Part shown: positions 37,858 to 46,412 of the stretch, in pieces
How the letters are laid out: every line of letters begins with the position of its first letter
Numbering within the stretch: position 1 is the stretch's first letter
Source of the DNA: an uncultured Clostridia bacterium
Lineage (GTDB): Bacteria > Bacillota > Clostridia > Christensenellales > CAG-314
Assembly (NCBI GenBank): GCA_947623225.1
Contig: CANQGO010000010.1
Coordinates: 1-61,666, forward strand
Direction: 5' to 3'
Length of the DNA stretch: 61,666 bases
Translations under genes and position numbers: made by a program
The notes under the pieces: generated by a model
The model's input: only the letters and a program-made list of their open reading frames with translations
Databases searched by the model: none
Told to the model about the DNA's origin: nothing

Positions 37858-39492
37858 TCAACGTCTGCGCCATACGCAGAATGTGACCGTGGGCAGGATA
37901 AGGCATATGGCCGCCACCATTGTCAGGAATAGTCCGACGGATACTCTCGCCATCGCTACGGGCGGATGACGCAGATATACCGCCAGCACATATCCGAAGG
38001 AGACCAGTCCCTTGATCGACTCGGTAGAGCAGTGCAGCGCGTAGGACGCATTTGTGCGGCGAAGTCCTGCAAGGCAGTGAGCCAACGCGCTCATTGCCGC
38101 CGAAGCAAGTTGCATGGAAGGTATGATCCATAGTATGTGCCAGGCACTGTAGTTCATGCCGAATTGCAGCGCGTAGCCCAATCCGCCCAAAAATCCCGTC
38201 AAGGATACCACATACAGTAAGAAACACGCTCTTGCGCCGAAGGTGCGCTTTTCGCGTTGAGCAAAGGAGTAACCCACGTCGATGGCATTGTCCATATCCG
38301 TGCCACCTGCTTCTCCCCATGCTTCCACTCCGAATTCCACCGCTGTAGCCAATGCCACAGGCAGTATTGTGTACAGCGCGAATGCCGCTTTGTCCGCTGT
38401 GGTGTCAAGGGGCAGCGAGTAAAATGCCGATGCTACTGTCAAAAGGCATAGTCCCGACAGGAATATATACTGCTCGGCGCGCATACCGCCGCGCGCGTTT
38501 TTGGTGTCGGTTTCCATGAGAGTGGTGTGAAGTGCCGCTATAGTGGGTGTGAATAGCAGCATATACCACATATCGGCACGGTGTCCCGTGCTGAAACTGT
38601 CACTTATGATCCATATCCAATTGCGGCAAGCGTACTCGCACAGCATCACAAGAAACAGGCAAAAAAGCGTATGAGTGATCGCCCACAGGTGATTTTTAAC
38701 GCGTATGCTTCGGGATTGTTGCTTTTTTCTGCGCTCGCCGAGCGCGCTGTTTCTTTCTTCGTCTACGGCTTGTTGTGCACTGCGTAGCCGTGCTTCGCAT
38801 ACGTCATGCAGTTTGTCCGCGCGGTAGTTGCTCAACTCGGATCGTTCTATCTCTCTCAGCAGTTTCAAGTACCCGAATTCGTCCTTCGCCTCCAACGAAT
38901 CCAATATGTAGGACAGTTGGATGAATTTGCTTATTTTGCCGGGATACAGCACTCCGTCCATCCATACTCCATACTGCAAGCCGTCGTCGTTTCTTATGAC
39001 CGTCTCTCCGAAAGGCTCGCCATGGCGGTAGGTGCCGTAAAGCACAGCGCAGTCGTCGTAGTGTATATATACCGATCTGCCTTCGCGTAGACCGTTTGAG
39101 AAAGAGCCGATAGTGATGGAATCTTCATCCACTCTGTAGCCGAACCCGCTGAAGTTGTCCGAGTAATACTCGAGCCTTCTGTCTATGGCGAACAGCAATT
39201 CGTCGTGTTTCTGCGAATAGCCCGCTTCTGCGAACACGCTTTCTTTGTCGGACAATTCACCGCGCATGTCCAGCAGAGTCTGCTTGGTGAGCAGCGACTG
39301 CCTGAGAGATCGTAGCAGAGGCTTTCCGGGTATGCAGAAGTCCAGGACGTCCTCCGGCAAAGTTCTCAGACCGAAGGAACTCAAGTCGTCTGCGTGTAAC
39401 GTCGCTCTCATCCGAGAGAACAGTTGCAACAACTCGTTATTCGCCGTTACGGATGCGGCGTCTGTGGTTTTTGTGCCGGTGCGTTTTGCCAT
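37858..39492 (-). CDS. Membrane protein with N-terminal MORN-like repeats
   Basis: The 544-residue product has a polar N-terminal half. Residues ~115-200 contain MORN-like repeats ('GSFSNGLREGRSVYI', 'LYGTYRHGEPFGETVI', 'QYGVWMDGVLYPGK'), then a helical, charged stretch (~205-265). The C-terminal half (~275-540) has seven or eight hydrophobic spans and ends in RRR. I know no named family with this layout. MORN repeats elsewhere bind membranes or proteins; a membrane platform is inference. ATG at 39492 is used because the promoter TTGATT-17-TATACT (39566-39538) lies inside the longer frame. Confidence 0.82.
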   Translation of the reverse strand: MAKRTGTKTTDAASVTANNELLQLFSRMRATLHADDLSSFGLRTLPEDVLDFCIPGKPLLRSLRQSLLTKQTLLDMRGELSDKESVFAEAGYSQKHDELLFAIDRRLEYYSDNFSGFGYRVDEDSITIGSFSNGLREGRSVYIHYDDCAVLYGTYRHGEPFGETVIRNDDGLQYGVWMDGVLYPGKISKFIQLSYILDSLEAKDEFGYLKLLREIERSELSNYRADKLHDVCEARLRSAQQAVDEERNSALGERRKKQQSRSIRVKNHLWAITHTLFCLFLVMLCEYACRNWIWIISDSFSTGHRADMWYMLLFTPTIAALHTTLMETDTKNARGGMRAEQYIFLSGLCLLTVASAFYSLPLDTTADKAAFALYTILPVALATAVEFGVEAWGEAGGTDMDNAIDVGYSFAQREKRTFGARACFLLYVVSLTGFLGGLGYALQFGMNYSAWHILWIIPSMQLASAAMSALAHCLAGLRRTNASYALHCSTESIKGLVSFGYVLAVYLRHPPVAMARVSVGLFLTMVAAICLILPTVTFCVWRRR

Positions 39493-39537
39493 ATGCCTCG
39501 TTTCATGCCATTGTCGGCATTGTTGAATATTGCTATT

Positions 39538-39566
39538 AGTATAACACTTCATATGTCAAAAATCAA
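39538..39566 (-). promoter_or_regulatory. Promoter of the MORN-like gene
   Basis: Minus strand TTGATT, 17 bp, TATACT. Confidence 0.6.
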
Positions 39567-39649
39567 CAATTTGGTAAAGTTATACGTTTATTATTATACG
39601 TTTCCGATGGTGTTTGTATTGAAATTTTCGAATAACAACCGCAAATCGC

Positions 39650-39678
39650 TTGACTTTATGTCGGATTGTTGGTAGAAT
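39650..39678 (+). promoter_or_regulatory. Promoter of the metNIQ leader
   Basis: TTGACT, 17 bp, TAGAAT, with +1 near 39685. The rest of the gap 39567-39649 is AT-rich with nothing recognised. Confidence 0.65.
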
Positions 39679-39718
39679 AGTCACATAATTGACCGCTTTG
39701 GGGCGGCAGAGAGGAAAA

Positions 39719-39799
39719 ATGAAAAAGGTAACGTTGAAAATGGTCATGTGCATGTGCAATTCCCGAGCGACGCGCGGGTCTTTGTCCATGACCTTTTAA
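39719..39799 (+). CDS. Leader peptide of metNIQ, Met/Cys-rich
   Basis: A 26-codon ORF starts 5-6 nt after GAGAGG and ends TAA. Residues 8-13 read MVMCMC, and Met also occurs at 24, so a shortage of methionine (or cysteine) would stall the ribosome there. It lies in the transcribed leader of a methionine transporter operon and overlaps RNA segments that control a terminator (39821-39846). This is the classic arrangement of ribosome-mediated attenuation; it has not been tested. No T-box or SAM-riboswitch core was found in the leader. Confidence 0.7.
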   Translation: MKKVTLKMVMCMCNSRATRGSLSMTF

Positions 39800-39846
39800 G
39801 GACGAAACCAATCTGCGTTAGCTCGGGGATCTGCCCGAGCTTTTTT
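39742..39846 (+). promoter_or_regulatory. Attenuator of metNIQ: protective hairpin, antiterminator, terminator
   Basis: Terminator: AGCTCGGG/CCCGAGCT (39820-39841) and a T-run. Antiterminator: CCCGAGC at 39762-39768, inside the leader ORF, can pair with GCTCGGG (39821-39827), extended to about 10 bp. Protective hairpin: GGTCATG (39742-39748) pairs with CATGACC (39787-39793) and encloses CCCGAGC. A ribosome stalled at the MVMCMC codons (39740-39757) would open the protective hairpin and free CCCGAGC to block the terminator. Confidence 0.65.
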
Positions 39847-39869
39847 GTTGCTTTTTTTCAGGGAGGAAT

Positions 39870-40853
39870 ATGATACAACTTATAGATTTATGCAAGACAT
39901 ATCCGTCGCCGGAGGGAGAGGTGGTCGCGCTACAAGACGTGAGTCTGACCATTCCGGACGGGACCATATACGGCATCATAGGATTGTCCGGTGCGGGCAA
40001 GAGCACCCTGGTCAGGTGTATCAATCTGCTGGAACGTCCCACTTCCGGACAGGTACTTATCGACGGCGAGGATATAACCGCTCTTCCGCGCAAGAAATTG
40101 TTGGAATTGCGCAGGAGCGTTGGCATGATATTCCAGAATTTCAATCTGTTGGAACAGCGTACCGTGGAGGCAAATGTACGTTTTCCGCTGGAGCTTGTAC
40201 ACATGCCGCGCGAGGAGACGGACGCTCGCGTCAGTGAACTGCTGGAACTTGTGGGGCTTGCAGACAAAGCCAAGTCTTACCCGTCGCAATTGTCAGGCGG
40301 ACAGAAGCAACGCGTCGCCATAGCGCGCGCTCTCGCCACCAAGCCCAAGTATGTGCTGTGTGACGAGGCGACCAGCGCGCTCGATCCGGCCACGACGGAC
40401 GCCATACTCGATCTCATCAAGGACATCAACAGAAAGTTGGGCGTGACTGTGGTGGTCATCACGCACGAGATGCGCGTGGTAGAGAGCATCTGCACGCACG
40501 TGGCGGTAATAGACAATAGCCGCATCGCCGAAGAAGGCTCCGTCAGCGACGTGTTCAGTTTCCCCCAGTCGGATATAGCCAAGCAGTTGATCATCCCCAA
40601 TCTCATTCGTTCTCTGGACGGCGGTGACGGGACCAAATTGAGACTGGTATTCAATGGCGAGCAGTCGGACGAACCCATCATTTCGGCATTGGCTATGGAG
40701 TGCCGCGTAGCGGTCAATATCCTGTATGCGGACACCAAGAATATCGACGGCAAGACCTTCGGACACATGGTCATCACCGTACCGGCAGAGAAGTCGGACA
40801 CGGTCAGACGCTATCTGGACGAGCACAAGGTCAGCTATAGGGAGGAAGTATGA
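39870..40853 (+). CDS. metN: Methionine ABC transporter ATP-binding protein
   Basis: The 327-residue product has Walker A GLSGAGKSTLV, Q-loop 'GMIFQNFNLLEQRTV', signature LSGGQKQRVAIARAL, Walker B YVLCDEATSALDP and the H-loop VVITHEM. The C-terminal ~80 residues form a NIL domain, the methionine-sensing module of MetN. The ribosome site GGGAGG is only 3 nt from the ATG, which is short. ATGA overlap joins it to metI. The upstream attenuator fits methionine control. Confidence 0.96.
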   Translation: MIQLIDLCKTYPSPEGEVVALQDVSLTIPDGTIYGIIGLSGAGKSTLVRCINLLERPTSGQVLIDGEDITALPRKKLLELRRSVGMIFQNFNLLEQRTVEANVRFPLELVHMPREETDARVSELLELVGLADKAKSYPSQLSGGQKQRVAIARALATKPKYVLCDEATSALDPATTDAILDLIKDINRKLGVTVVVITHEMRVVESICTHVAVIDNSRIAEEGSVSDVFSFPQSDIAKQLIIPNLIRSLDGGDGTKLRLVFNGEQSDEPIISALAMECRVAVNILYADTKNIDGKTFGHMVITVPAEKSDTVRRYLDEHKVSYREEV

Positions 40854-41554
40854 GTACATTGTTTTCGCAACTGTGGAGCAACGGAGGATTCTGGATAGGC
40901 GTATTGGAAACGTTGTATATGACGGCTGCGTCTACGTTGTTGGCATATATCATAGGTCTGCCGTTGGGTATAGTGTTGGTCATCACCGATCGTGACGGGC
41001 TTACCCCCGTGACCTGGTTGAACAAGATCCTGAGCGTGTTTGTCAACCTGATACGCAGTTTTCCCTTCATCATACTCATGGTCGCATTGGTACCCGTGGC
41101 GTCGTTTTTGTTCCACAATAGCGTCGGCAACGGCGTCATGATATTCATGCTCGTGATAGCAAGTGCGCCATTTGTCGCACGAATGGTGGAGTCTTCGCTG
41201 AAAGAAGTGGACAAGGGCGTGATAGAAGCGGCTAGGTCTATGGGTGCAAACACGTTTGAGATCATAACGAAGGTATACTTACCGGAGGCTAAACCGTCGC
41301 TGATAGTCGGCGCGGTCATCTCTACGGTCACCATATTGGGATACTCCGCAATGTCCGGCACTATAGCGGGAGGCGGACTGGGAGCCATAGCCACCCGTGC
41401 GAGAAATGTATACGCCGACGACGTCATCTGGCTGTGTGTGGCGTTGACTGTCGTGGTCGTACAGGTCATACAGGAGGTGGGCATGCTCATCGCTCGCAAG
41501 GTAGACAAACGCCGCCGCGTCTCTGTGCACAGAAAGAAAACGAAAATAAAGTAA
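40850..41554 (+). CDS. metI: Methionine ABC transporter permease
   Basis: The 234-residue permease has five or six spans and the EAA loop 'EAARSMGANTFEIITKVYLPEAKPSL'. Start 'LWSNGGFWIGVLETLYMTAASTLLAYIIGLPLG' is typical of MetI. The basic tail (KVDKRRRVSVHRKKTKIK, 18 residues) is cytoplasmic. It overlaps metN by 4 bp and precedes metQ by 54 bp. Confidence 0.96.
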   Translation: MSTLFSQLWSNGGFWIGVLETLYMTAASTLLAYIIGLPLGIVLVITDRDGLTPVTWLNKILSVFVNLIRSFPFIILMVALVPVASFLFHNSVGNGVMIFMLVIASAPFVARMVESSLKEVDKGVIEAARSMGANTFEIITKVYLPEAKPSLIVGAVISTVTILGYSAMSGTIAGGGLGAIATRARNVYADDVIWLCVALTVVVVQVIQEVGMLIARKVDKRRRVSVHRKKTKIK

Positions 41555-41608
41555 ACAATTATTGCGATCCGTTCGCTTTAATAAAAAAACAAGAAGGAGA
41601 GAAAAACT

Positions 41609-42454
41609 ATGAAAAAACTTGTAATTGTATTGCTTGCCACACTGTTGGTGTTGTCTGCGGTGTTCGCTTTTGCCGCCTGCGACAAGTCACATGTCATCAC
41701 CGTAGGTGCCAGTGCCACTCCGCATGCAGAGATACTCGAGGTCATCAAGGACGTTCTTGCCGACGAAGGATGGAAACTCAAGATCAAAGTGTTTGACGAC
41801 TACATAATGCCGGATACTGCTTTGCAAGAGGGGAGTCTGGACGCCAATTACTTCCAACATACGCCGTATCTGGATGATTTCAATGTAAACAACCATACCG
41901 ACTTGGTTGGCGTAGCGAAGGTCCACTATGAACCCTTCGGTCTGTACGGCAAGGATGTCTCTCAGACGCAATATAAGGCGTCGGATTTTGCCAAAACGGG
42001 CAGACAGATATTCGTCCCCAATGACGGCAGTAACCTCACCCGTGCGCTGTTTTTACTGCAAGACGAGGGCTTCATCACCCTGCGCAGCGGAGTCAAAGCG
42101 ACAGATACGCTTACCTTGCAGGATATAACAGAGGACAATGACAATGAGATCAAAGACGTCGACGCGGCTACCGTGGCTACTCATCTGCATGAGGCTACCG
42201 CCGGCACATTGGCGGTCATCAACGGCAACTACGCTCTGGCGGCAAATCTCAGTGCCTCTAGTGATGCGCTTGCTGTGGAAAATGCTTCCGGTGACGCCGC
42301 GCAATTGTATGCCAATATAATAGCCGTCAAGAAAGGCAATGAAAATACCGACAAGACAAAGGCTTTGCTGAAAGCATTGCTTAGCAAAGAAGTATATGAC
42401 TATATCAACGAACACTACAACGGTGCGGTCCTTCCGGTATTCACCGTCGCCTGA
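41609..42454 (+). CDS. metQ: Methionine-binding lipoprotein
   Basis: The 281-residue product has a lipoprotein signal with lipobox FAAC (Cys24) and the NlpA/MetQ fold: 'ITVGASATPHAEILE', 'LDANYFQHTPYLDDFN', 'VGVAKVHYEPFGLYG', 'IFVPNDGSNLTRALFLLQDEG' and 'AVINGNYAL'. It captures methionine outside the cell for MetNI. AAGGAG precedes the ATG. A terminator follows at 42528. Confidence 0.96.
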   Translation: MKKLVIVLLATLLVLSAVFAFAACDKSHVITVGASATPHAEILEVIKDVLADEGWKLKIKVFDDYIMPDTALQEGSLDANYFQHTPYLDDFNVNNHTDLVGVAKVHYEPFGLYGKDVSQTQYKASDFAKTGRQIFVPNDGSNLTRALFLLQDEGFITLRSGVKATDTLTLQDITEDNDNEIKDVDAATVATHLHEATAGTLAVINGNYALAANLSASSDALAVENASGDAAQLYANIIAVKKGNENTDKTKALLKALLSKEVYDYINEHYNGAVLPVFTVA

Positions 42455-42527
42455 TATTCTCGGTCATACGCCTGTGCGCTTTGGGATGGGCGAATATCCA
42501 CTCGGACAGAGCAACTCGGTAAAATAA

Positions 42528-42560
42528 AAGAGGTCGGGAGTTTTTACTTCCGACTTCTTT
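42528..42560 (+). terminator. Terminator after metQ
   Basis: AAGAGGTCGG / CCGACTTCTT stem with a G-U pair, then T-rich. The remaining gap to 42710 holds no gene I can support. Confidence 0.75.
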
Positions 42561-42710
42561 GTTGCATAGGCTGTTTGCATGATTACAGGCGAGCATATAG
42601 AAAAAACGTTGGATATTCTCGTTTTCGTTGCGGATTTTCATCCGGAAACACATATATTTCGCGGCGGTGAGGGTTCTGTGCCGATTTTTTTACTACGTCG
42701 GTATGAACAG

Positions 42711-42739
42711 TTGAAAAAATACTTTTTTTTTGCTATACT
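42711..42739 (+). promoter_or_regulatory. Promoter of the DUF1385-PrmC gene
   Basis: TTGAAA, 17 bp, TATACT. Confidence 0.65.
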
Positions 42740-42802
42740 ATAAAATAAGCGAATATATCCGATACGGCAGAATGTCGCATTTGTTGTTTCGCGGGAGTTT
42801 TT

Positions 42803-44614
42803 ATGAAGAAAAACGAAAAAGGTAAGACCTGTGTAGCGGTCAGAAAGACTAAAATAGGCGGTCAGGCGGTGCTGGAAGGCGTGATGATGCGCGGAGAGAG
42901 CAGCATGGCTCTGGCGTGCCGCGACGAGATGGGCGTCATACGCATGGACACGACACGGCTGCCCGCCAAGAAACCTTGGTACAGAAGAGTTCCTTTCCTT
43001 CGCGGCATAGTCAATATGGTCATCTCTCTTGTGTCCGGCACCAAGATCATAGGTAAATCTGCCGAAGTGATGGTGGAGGACGTCGATACCAAAGGCGACG
43101 GCGGCGGTATGGGGTGGATGATGTTCATATCCACCTTGTTGGGCGTGGCATTGGCGTTGGCGTTGTTCATATTCATTCCGACATATGCCACACAGGGCAT
43201 ATTCAATCTAGCGGGATTGAGCACGGACAACCTGAGTTGGGCTTGGCTGAAGTCATTGCTCGAGGGCGTGTTCAAGATGATAGTGCTCGTAGCATATATG
43301 TCCGTCATCTCTTGTATGAATGAGATAAGAAGAGTATTCATGTACCATGGCGCGGAACACAAGACCATAGCATGTTATGAGGCAGATTTGCCATTGACCG
43401 TGGACAATGTGAAAAAGTGCAGTCGTTACCATGACCGTTGCGGCACAAGTTTCATTGTTTTTGTTGTGGTATTGTCCATCATTCTCATGATGGTTCTGGA
43501 CATAGTATGCGCCGCATGCGGATGGACTTTGTTTTTGAAAAAAGAGAACTGGTGGCTGAGGGTGCTACTGAAGATAGCACTGTTGCCGCTGGTGGCGGGG
43601 ATCAGTTATGAGATGCTTATGCTGTTGGCTCGCAGTAATTTTATCTTATTCCGCCCGCTCAAATGGTTGGGCAAGCAATTTCAGAAATTGACTACACGCG
43701 AACCGGACGACAGTATGTGTGAAGTGGCTATAGCGGCATTTGAAAAGGTGCTGGAGATGGACGCCGATCCGACCATACCCGAAGAACACTTCCCGGAGCC
43801 GGTCGATCTGGAGACATACAGGCAGGCATTGTCAGAACATGCCGACTTGACAGAGTGCGTGAAGGGGGATATCGACTGGTTGCTGTGCGCTATATTGCAC
43901 ATAGAGAAGAAGGATCTTACCAATCCGAAAGTAAAGATACCCTACGGATGGCTGATACGACTGGACAAAATGTCTGCACGGCTGGCGGCGGGTGAACCGT
44001 ACCAGTACGTCATAGGTGCAACGGAGTTCTACGGACGTACGTTCCGACTGGATGACAGCGTGCTGATCCCGCGTCAGGAGACGGAACTCGTGTGCGAGCA
44101 ATTTCTCAAGCACATTTCCGACGGGGCAAAGGTATTGGATCTGTGCTGCGGAAGCGGAGTATTGGGCGTGACTGCCGCCTGCGAGAAGAAGTGCGACGTG
44201 ACGTTGGCGGACATAAGCAAAGACGCGCTGAGCGTTGCCAAGATCAACGCCAAGTCCAACGGCGTCAAGGTCAAAACGGTGCAGTCGGACATGTTCGACA
44301 AGGTAAGTGGGAAGTTCGACGCCATAGTGTGCAATCCGCCTTATATAGAGACGGGAGTCATAGATACATTGGACGCGAGCGTCAAGAACTATGAGCCTCG
44401 TATCGCACTGGATGGCGGAGAAGACGGGTTGAAGTACTACCGCACGCTTGCCGAACAAGCACACTTGTACCTGAAAGAGCATGGCATACTTACGCTGGAG
44501 ATAGGCTACGACCAAGGTGAAGCGGTCACTGCACTGCTGCGTGACAGGTACGACGTGACATTGCTGCGCGACTACGGAGATCATGACCGTATCATCGTGG
44601 CGAGATTGAAGTGA
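42803..44614 (+). CDS. DUF1385 membrane protein fused to release-factor methyltransferase PrmC
   Basis: Residues ~15-310 are a DUF1385 (YqhQ) membrane protein: 'IGGQAVLEGVMMRGESS', 'MYHGAEHKTIACYE' and 'CSRYHDRCGTSF'. Residues ~325-603 are PrmC: an N-terminal helical domain, 'YQYVIGATEFYGRTFRL', 'VLIPRQETELV', SAM motif 'VLDLCCGSGVLG' and NPPY in 'AIVCNPPYIE'. PrmC methylates the GGQ Gln of release factors, and prfA follows 36 bp later. The two halves are separate genes in most Firmicutes. The reading frame is continuous, so this is a fusion and not a frameshift artefact of two ORFs. SD is weak (GGGAG). Confidence 0.92.
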   Translation: MKKNEKGKTCVAVRKTKIGGQAVLEGVMMRGESSMALACRDEMGVIRMDTTRLPAKKPWYRRVPFLRGIVNMVISLVSGTKIIGKSAEVMVEDVDTKGDGGGMGWMMFISTLLGVALALALFIFIPTYATQGIFNLAGLSTDNLSWAWLKSLLEGVFKMIVLVAYMSVISCMNEIRRVFMYHGAEHKTIACYEADLPLTVDNVKKCSRYHDRCGTSFIVFVVVLSIILMMVLDIVCAACGWTLFLKKENWWLRVLLKIALLPLVAGISYEMLMLLARSNFILFRPLKWLGKQFQKLTTREPDDSMCEVAIAAFEKVLEMDADPTIPEEHFPEPVDLETYRQALSEHADLTECVKGDIDWLLCAILHIEKKDLTNPKVKIPYGWLIRLDKMSARLAAGEPYQYVIGATEFYGRTFRLDDSVLIPRQETELVCEQFLKHISDGAKVLDLCCGSGVLGVTAACEKKCDVTLADISKDALSVAKINAKSNGVKVKTVQSDMFDKVSGKFDAIVCNPPYIETGVIDTLDASVKNYEPRIALDGGEDGLKYYRTLAEQAHLYLKEHGILTLEIGYDQGEAVTALLRDRYDVTLLRDYGDHDRIIVARLK

Positions 44615-44650
44615 TATAGATTATAGAAGATATTCTCATACGGAGATCAT

Positions 44651-45721
44651 ATGCTGGAAAAACTTGAAAAAATAGCCGAACGCTACGACTACCTGACGGA
44701 GCAGATAAGCAAGCCGGAAGTGATCGCAGACAACGGTACTTGGAAAAAACTTGTCAAAGAACATAGCACGCTCGCACCCATTGTGGAGTGTTATGAGGAA
44801 TACAAGAAGGCTTCTCAAGCAATGGAAGCAAGCAGAGCCTTGATAGATATCGAAACGGACAAGGATATGCTTGCACTGTTGCACGAGGACGTCGCCTTGC
44901 AGAAAAAGAAACAGGAAGAACTGACGGAGCAGTTGAAAGTGTTGCTTCTGCCCAAGGACCCCAACGACGACAAAAACGTCATCGTAGAGATACGCGCAGG
45001 AGCCGGCGGCGAAGAGGCGGCACTGTTTGCCAACGAGATCCGGCGTATGTATTACATGTTCGCCGAGAAGAATCGTTGGAAGATAGAAGAGATAGATATA
45101 GAGGAAAACGAACTGGGCGGACTCAAGGAAGGCTCCTTTATGGTGGTGGGCGATGGCGCATACAGCAAGTTCAAGTTCGAGAGCGGTGTTCACCGCGTAC
45201 AGCGTGTGCCGGATACGGAGAGTCAGGGGCGTATACACACGAGCACCATCACGGTAGCGGTGCTGCCCGAGGCTCCCGACGTGGAACTCGAGATACTGGA
45301 CAAGGATCTGAAGATAGATACCTACCGCAGCAGCGGGGCGGGCGGTCAGCATGTAAATAAAACAGAGAGTGCTATCCGCATCACTCACTTGCCTACGGGA
45401 ATAGTTGTGAATTGTCAGGATGAACGCAGTCAGATCAAAAACCGTGAACGCGCCATGAGTATACTGAAGAGCAAACTGTATGACTACTACCAGTCCCAAG
45501 CCGACGCCGAGTATGCCGCTGCCCGTCGTTCGCAGGTGGGTACAGGCGACAGAAGCGAGCGTATCCGCACCTATAATTTCCCGCAGGGCCGCGTTACAGA
45601 CCATCGTATAGGTTTGACGCTGTATTCTATAGATACTTTTATGAACGGCGACATAGGCGAGATGGTGGAGGCACTTCGTCTGGCGGATCAGACGAAAAAA
45701 CTTCAGTCCACCGACGAATAA
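44651..45721 (+). CDS. prfA: Peptide chain release factor 1
   Basis: The 356-residue product ends translation at UAA and UAG. It has GGQ at 231-233 (GAGGQHVNKTESA) and a PxT stop-codon motif as PDT in 'RVQRVPDTESQGRIHTS', which is the RF1 rather than RF2 form. CGGAG precedes the ATG. It follows the PrmC fusion that should methylate its Gln233. Confidence 0.97.
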   Translation: MLEKLEKIAERYDYLTEQISKPEVIADNGTWKKLVKEHSTLAPIVECYEEYKKASQAMEASRALIDIETDKDMLALLHEDVALQKKKQEELTEQLKVLLLPKDPNDDKNVIVEIRAGAGGEEAALFANEIRRMYYMFAEKNRWKIEEIDIEENELGGLKEGSFMVVGDGAYSKFKFESGVHRVQRVPDTESQGRIHTSTITVAVLPEAPDVELEILDKDLKIDTYRSSGAGGQHVNKTESAIRITHLPTGIVVNCQDERSQIKNRERAMSILKSKLYDYYQSQADAEYAAARRSQVGTGDRSERIRTYNFPQGRVTDHRIGLTLYSIDTFMNGDIGEMVEALRLADQTKKLQSTDE

Positions 45722-45838
45722 AAGGGCGAATAATAATTTCGGATATTTCCCAAAACGTATTGAATTTTGTTGTCGAATGCGCTACAATAATATTGGTGAG
45801 GTTTGTATTCACTAACAATTACACGGAGGAACACTCAA

Positions 45839-46249
45839 TTGATACAAGTTATTTACGGTGCCAAAGGTACAGGCAAGACTAAGATCATCGTAGAGCAAGC
45901 AAACAACTACGCCCGCGAGGCAAAAGGTGTGGTAGTATATATCGACAGAAGCAATAACCGCCTTCACGATCTGCACCGCAATGTGCGCTTGGTCAATGCT
46001 TCTGCATACGATCTGCGCAGTCAGCATGATATACTCTCCTTCATCAAGGGTATGCTGGCGGCGAACTTCGATATAGAGCAGATATATATGGACGGTATTA
46101 CGCGTTTGCTCGATTGCAATATAAGCCAACTGCGCGAGTTGTACGAGGGATTGGAATTCATATCCGCCGAACACAACGTGAATTTCTGCATTACAGCCAG
46201 CGGTTCTCGTGAAGAATTGCCCGATTTCATAGCCAAGTTCGTAGAATAG
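45839..46249 (+). CDS. Small P-loop protein, unknown function
   Basis: The 136-residue product starts at TTG (45839), 8 nt after GGAGG; an upstream TTG at 45803 has no ribosome site. It has a Walker A GAKGTGKTK near residue 7 and a possible Walker B 'IEQIYMDGITRLL', with 'FCITASGSREELP' resembling sensor 1. It is shorter than usual ATPases and conserved-looking but unnamed. The gene sits between prfA and a lipoprotein. Its own promoter is possible in 45760-45800. Confidence 0.78.
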   Translation: MIQVIYGAKGTGKTKIIVEQANNYAREAKGVVVYIDRSNNRLHDLHRNVRLVNASAYDLRSQHDILSFIKGMLAANFDIEQIYMDGITRLLDCNISQLRELYEGLEFISAEHNVNFCITASGSREELPDFIAKFVE

Positions 46250-46265
46250 ATATTGTCGAATAATT

Positions 46266-46296
46266 GCGCTCCGTATTATACGGGGCGCATTTTTTT
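46266..46296 (+). terminator. Terminator after the P-loop gene
   Basis: GCGC-T-CCGTAT / ATACGG-G-GCGC stem followed by ATTTTTTT. Confidence 0.88.
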
Positions 46297-46330
46297 GTCG
46301 GATCCGTTTGCGAAAAAATGTTTCACCGCG

Positions 46331-46358
46331 TTGACAATGTCGCGATTTGGACTATAAT
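46331..46358 (+). promoter_or_regulatory. Promoter of the DUF4097 lipoprotein
   Basis: TTGACA, 16 bp, TATAAT. Confidence 0.7.
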
Positions 46359-46412
46359 GTAGTTGTCGGAATTTGCATGGATAATAAGCAAATTCGACAT
46401 GGAGAACAATAT

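Noticed and set aside
39685..39869. SAM riboswitch or T-box before metN
   Set aside because: No SAM-I core with its conserved junctions and no T-box AGGGTGGNACCGCG sequence are visible.
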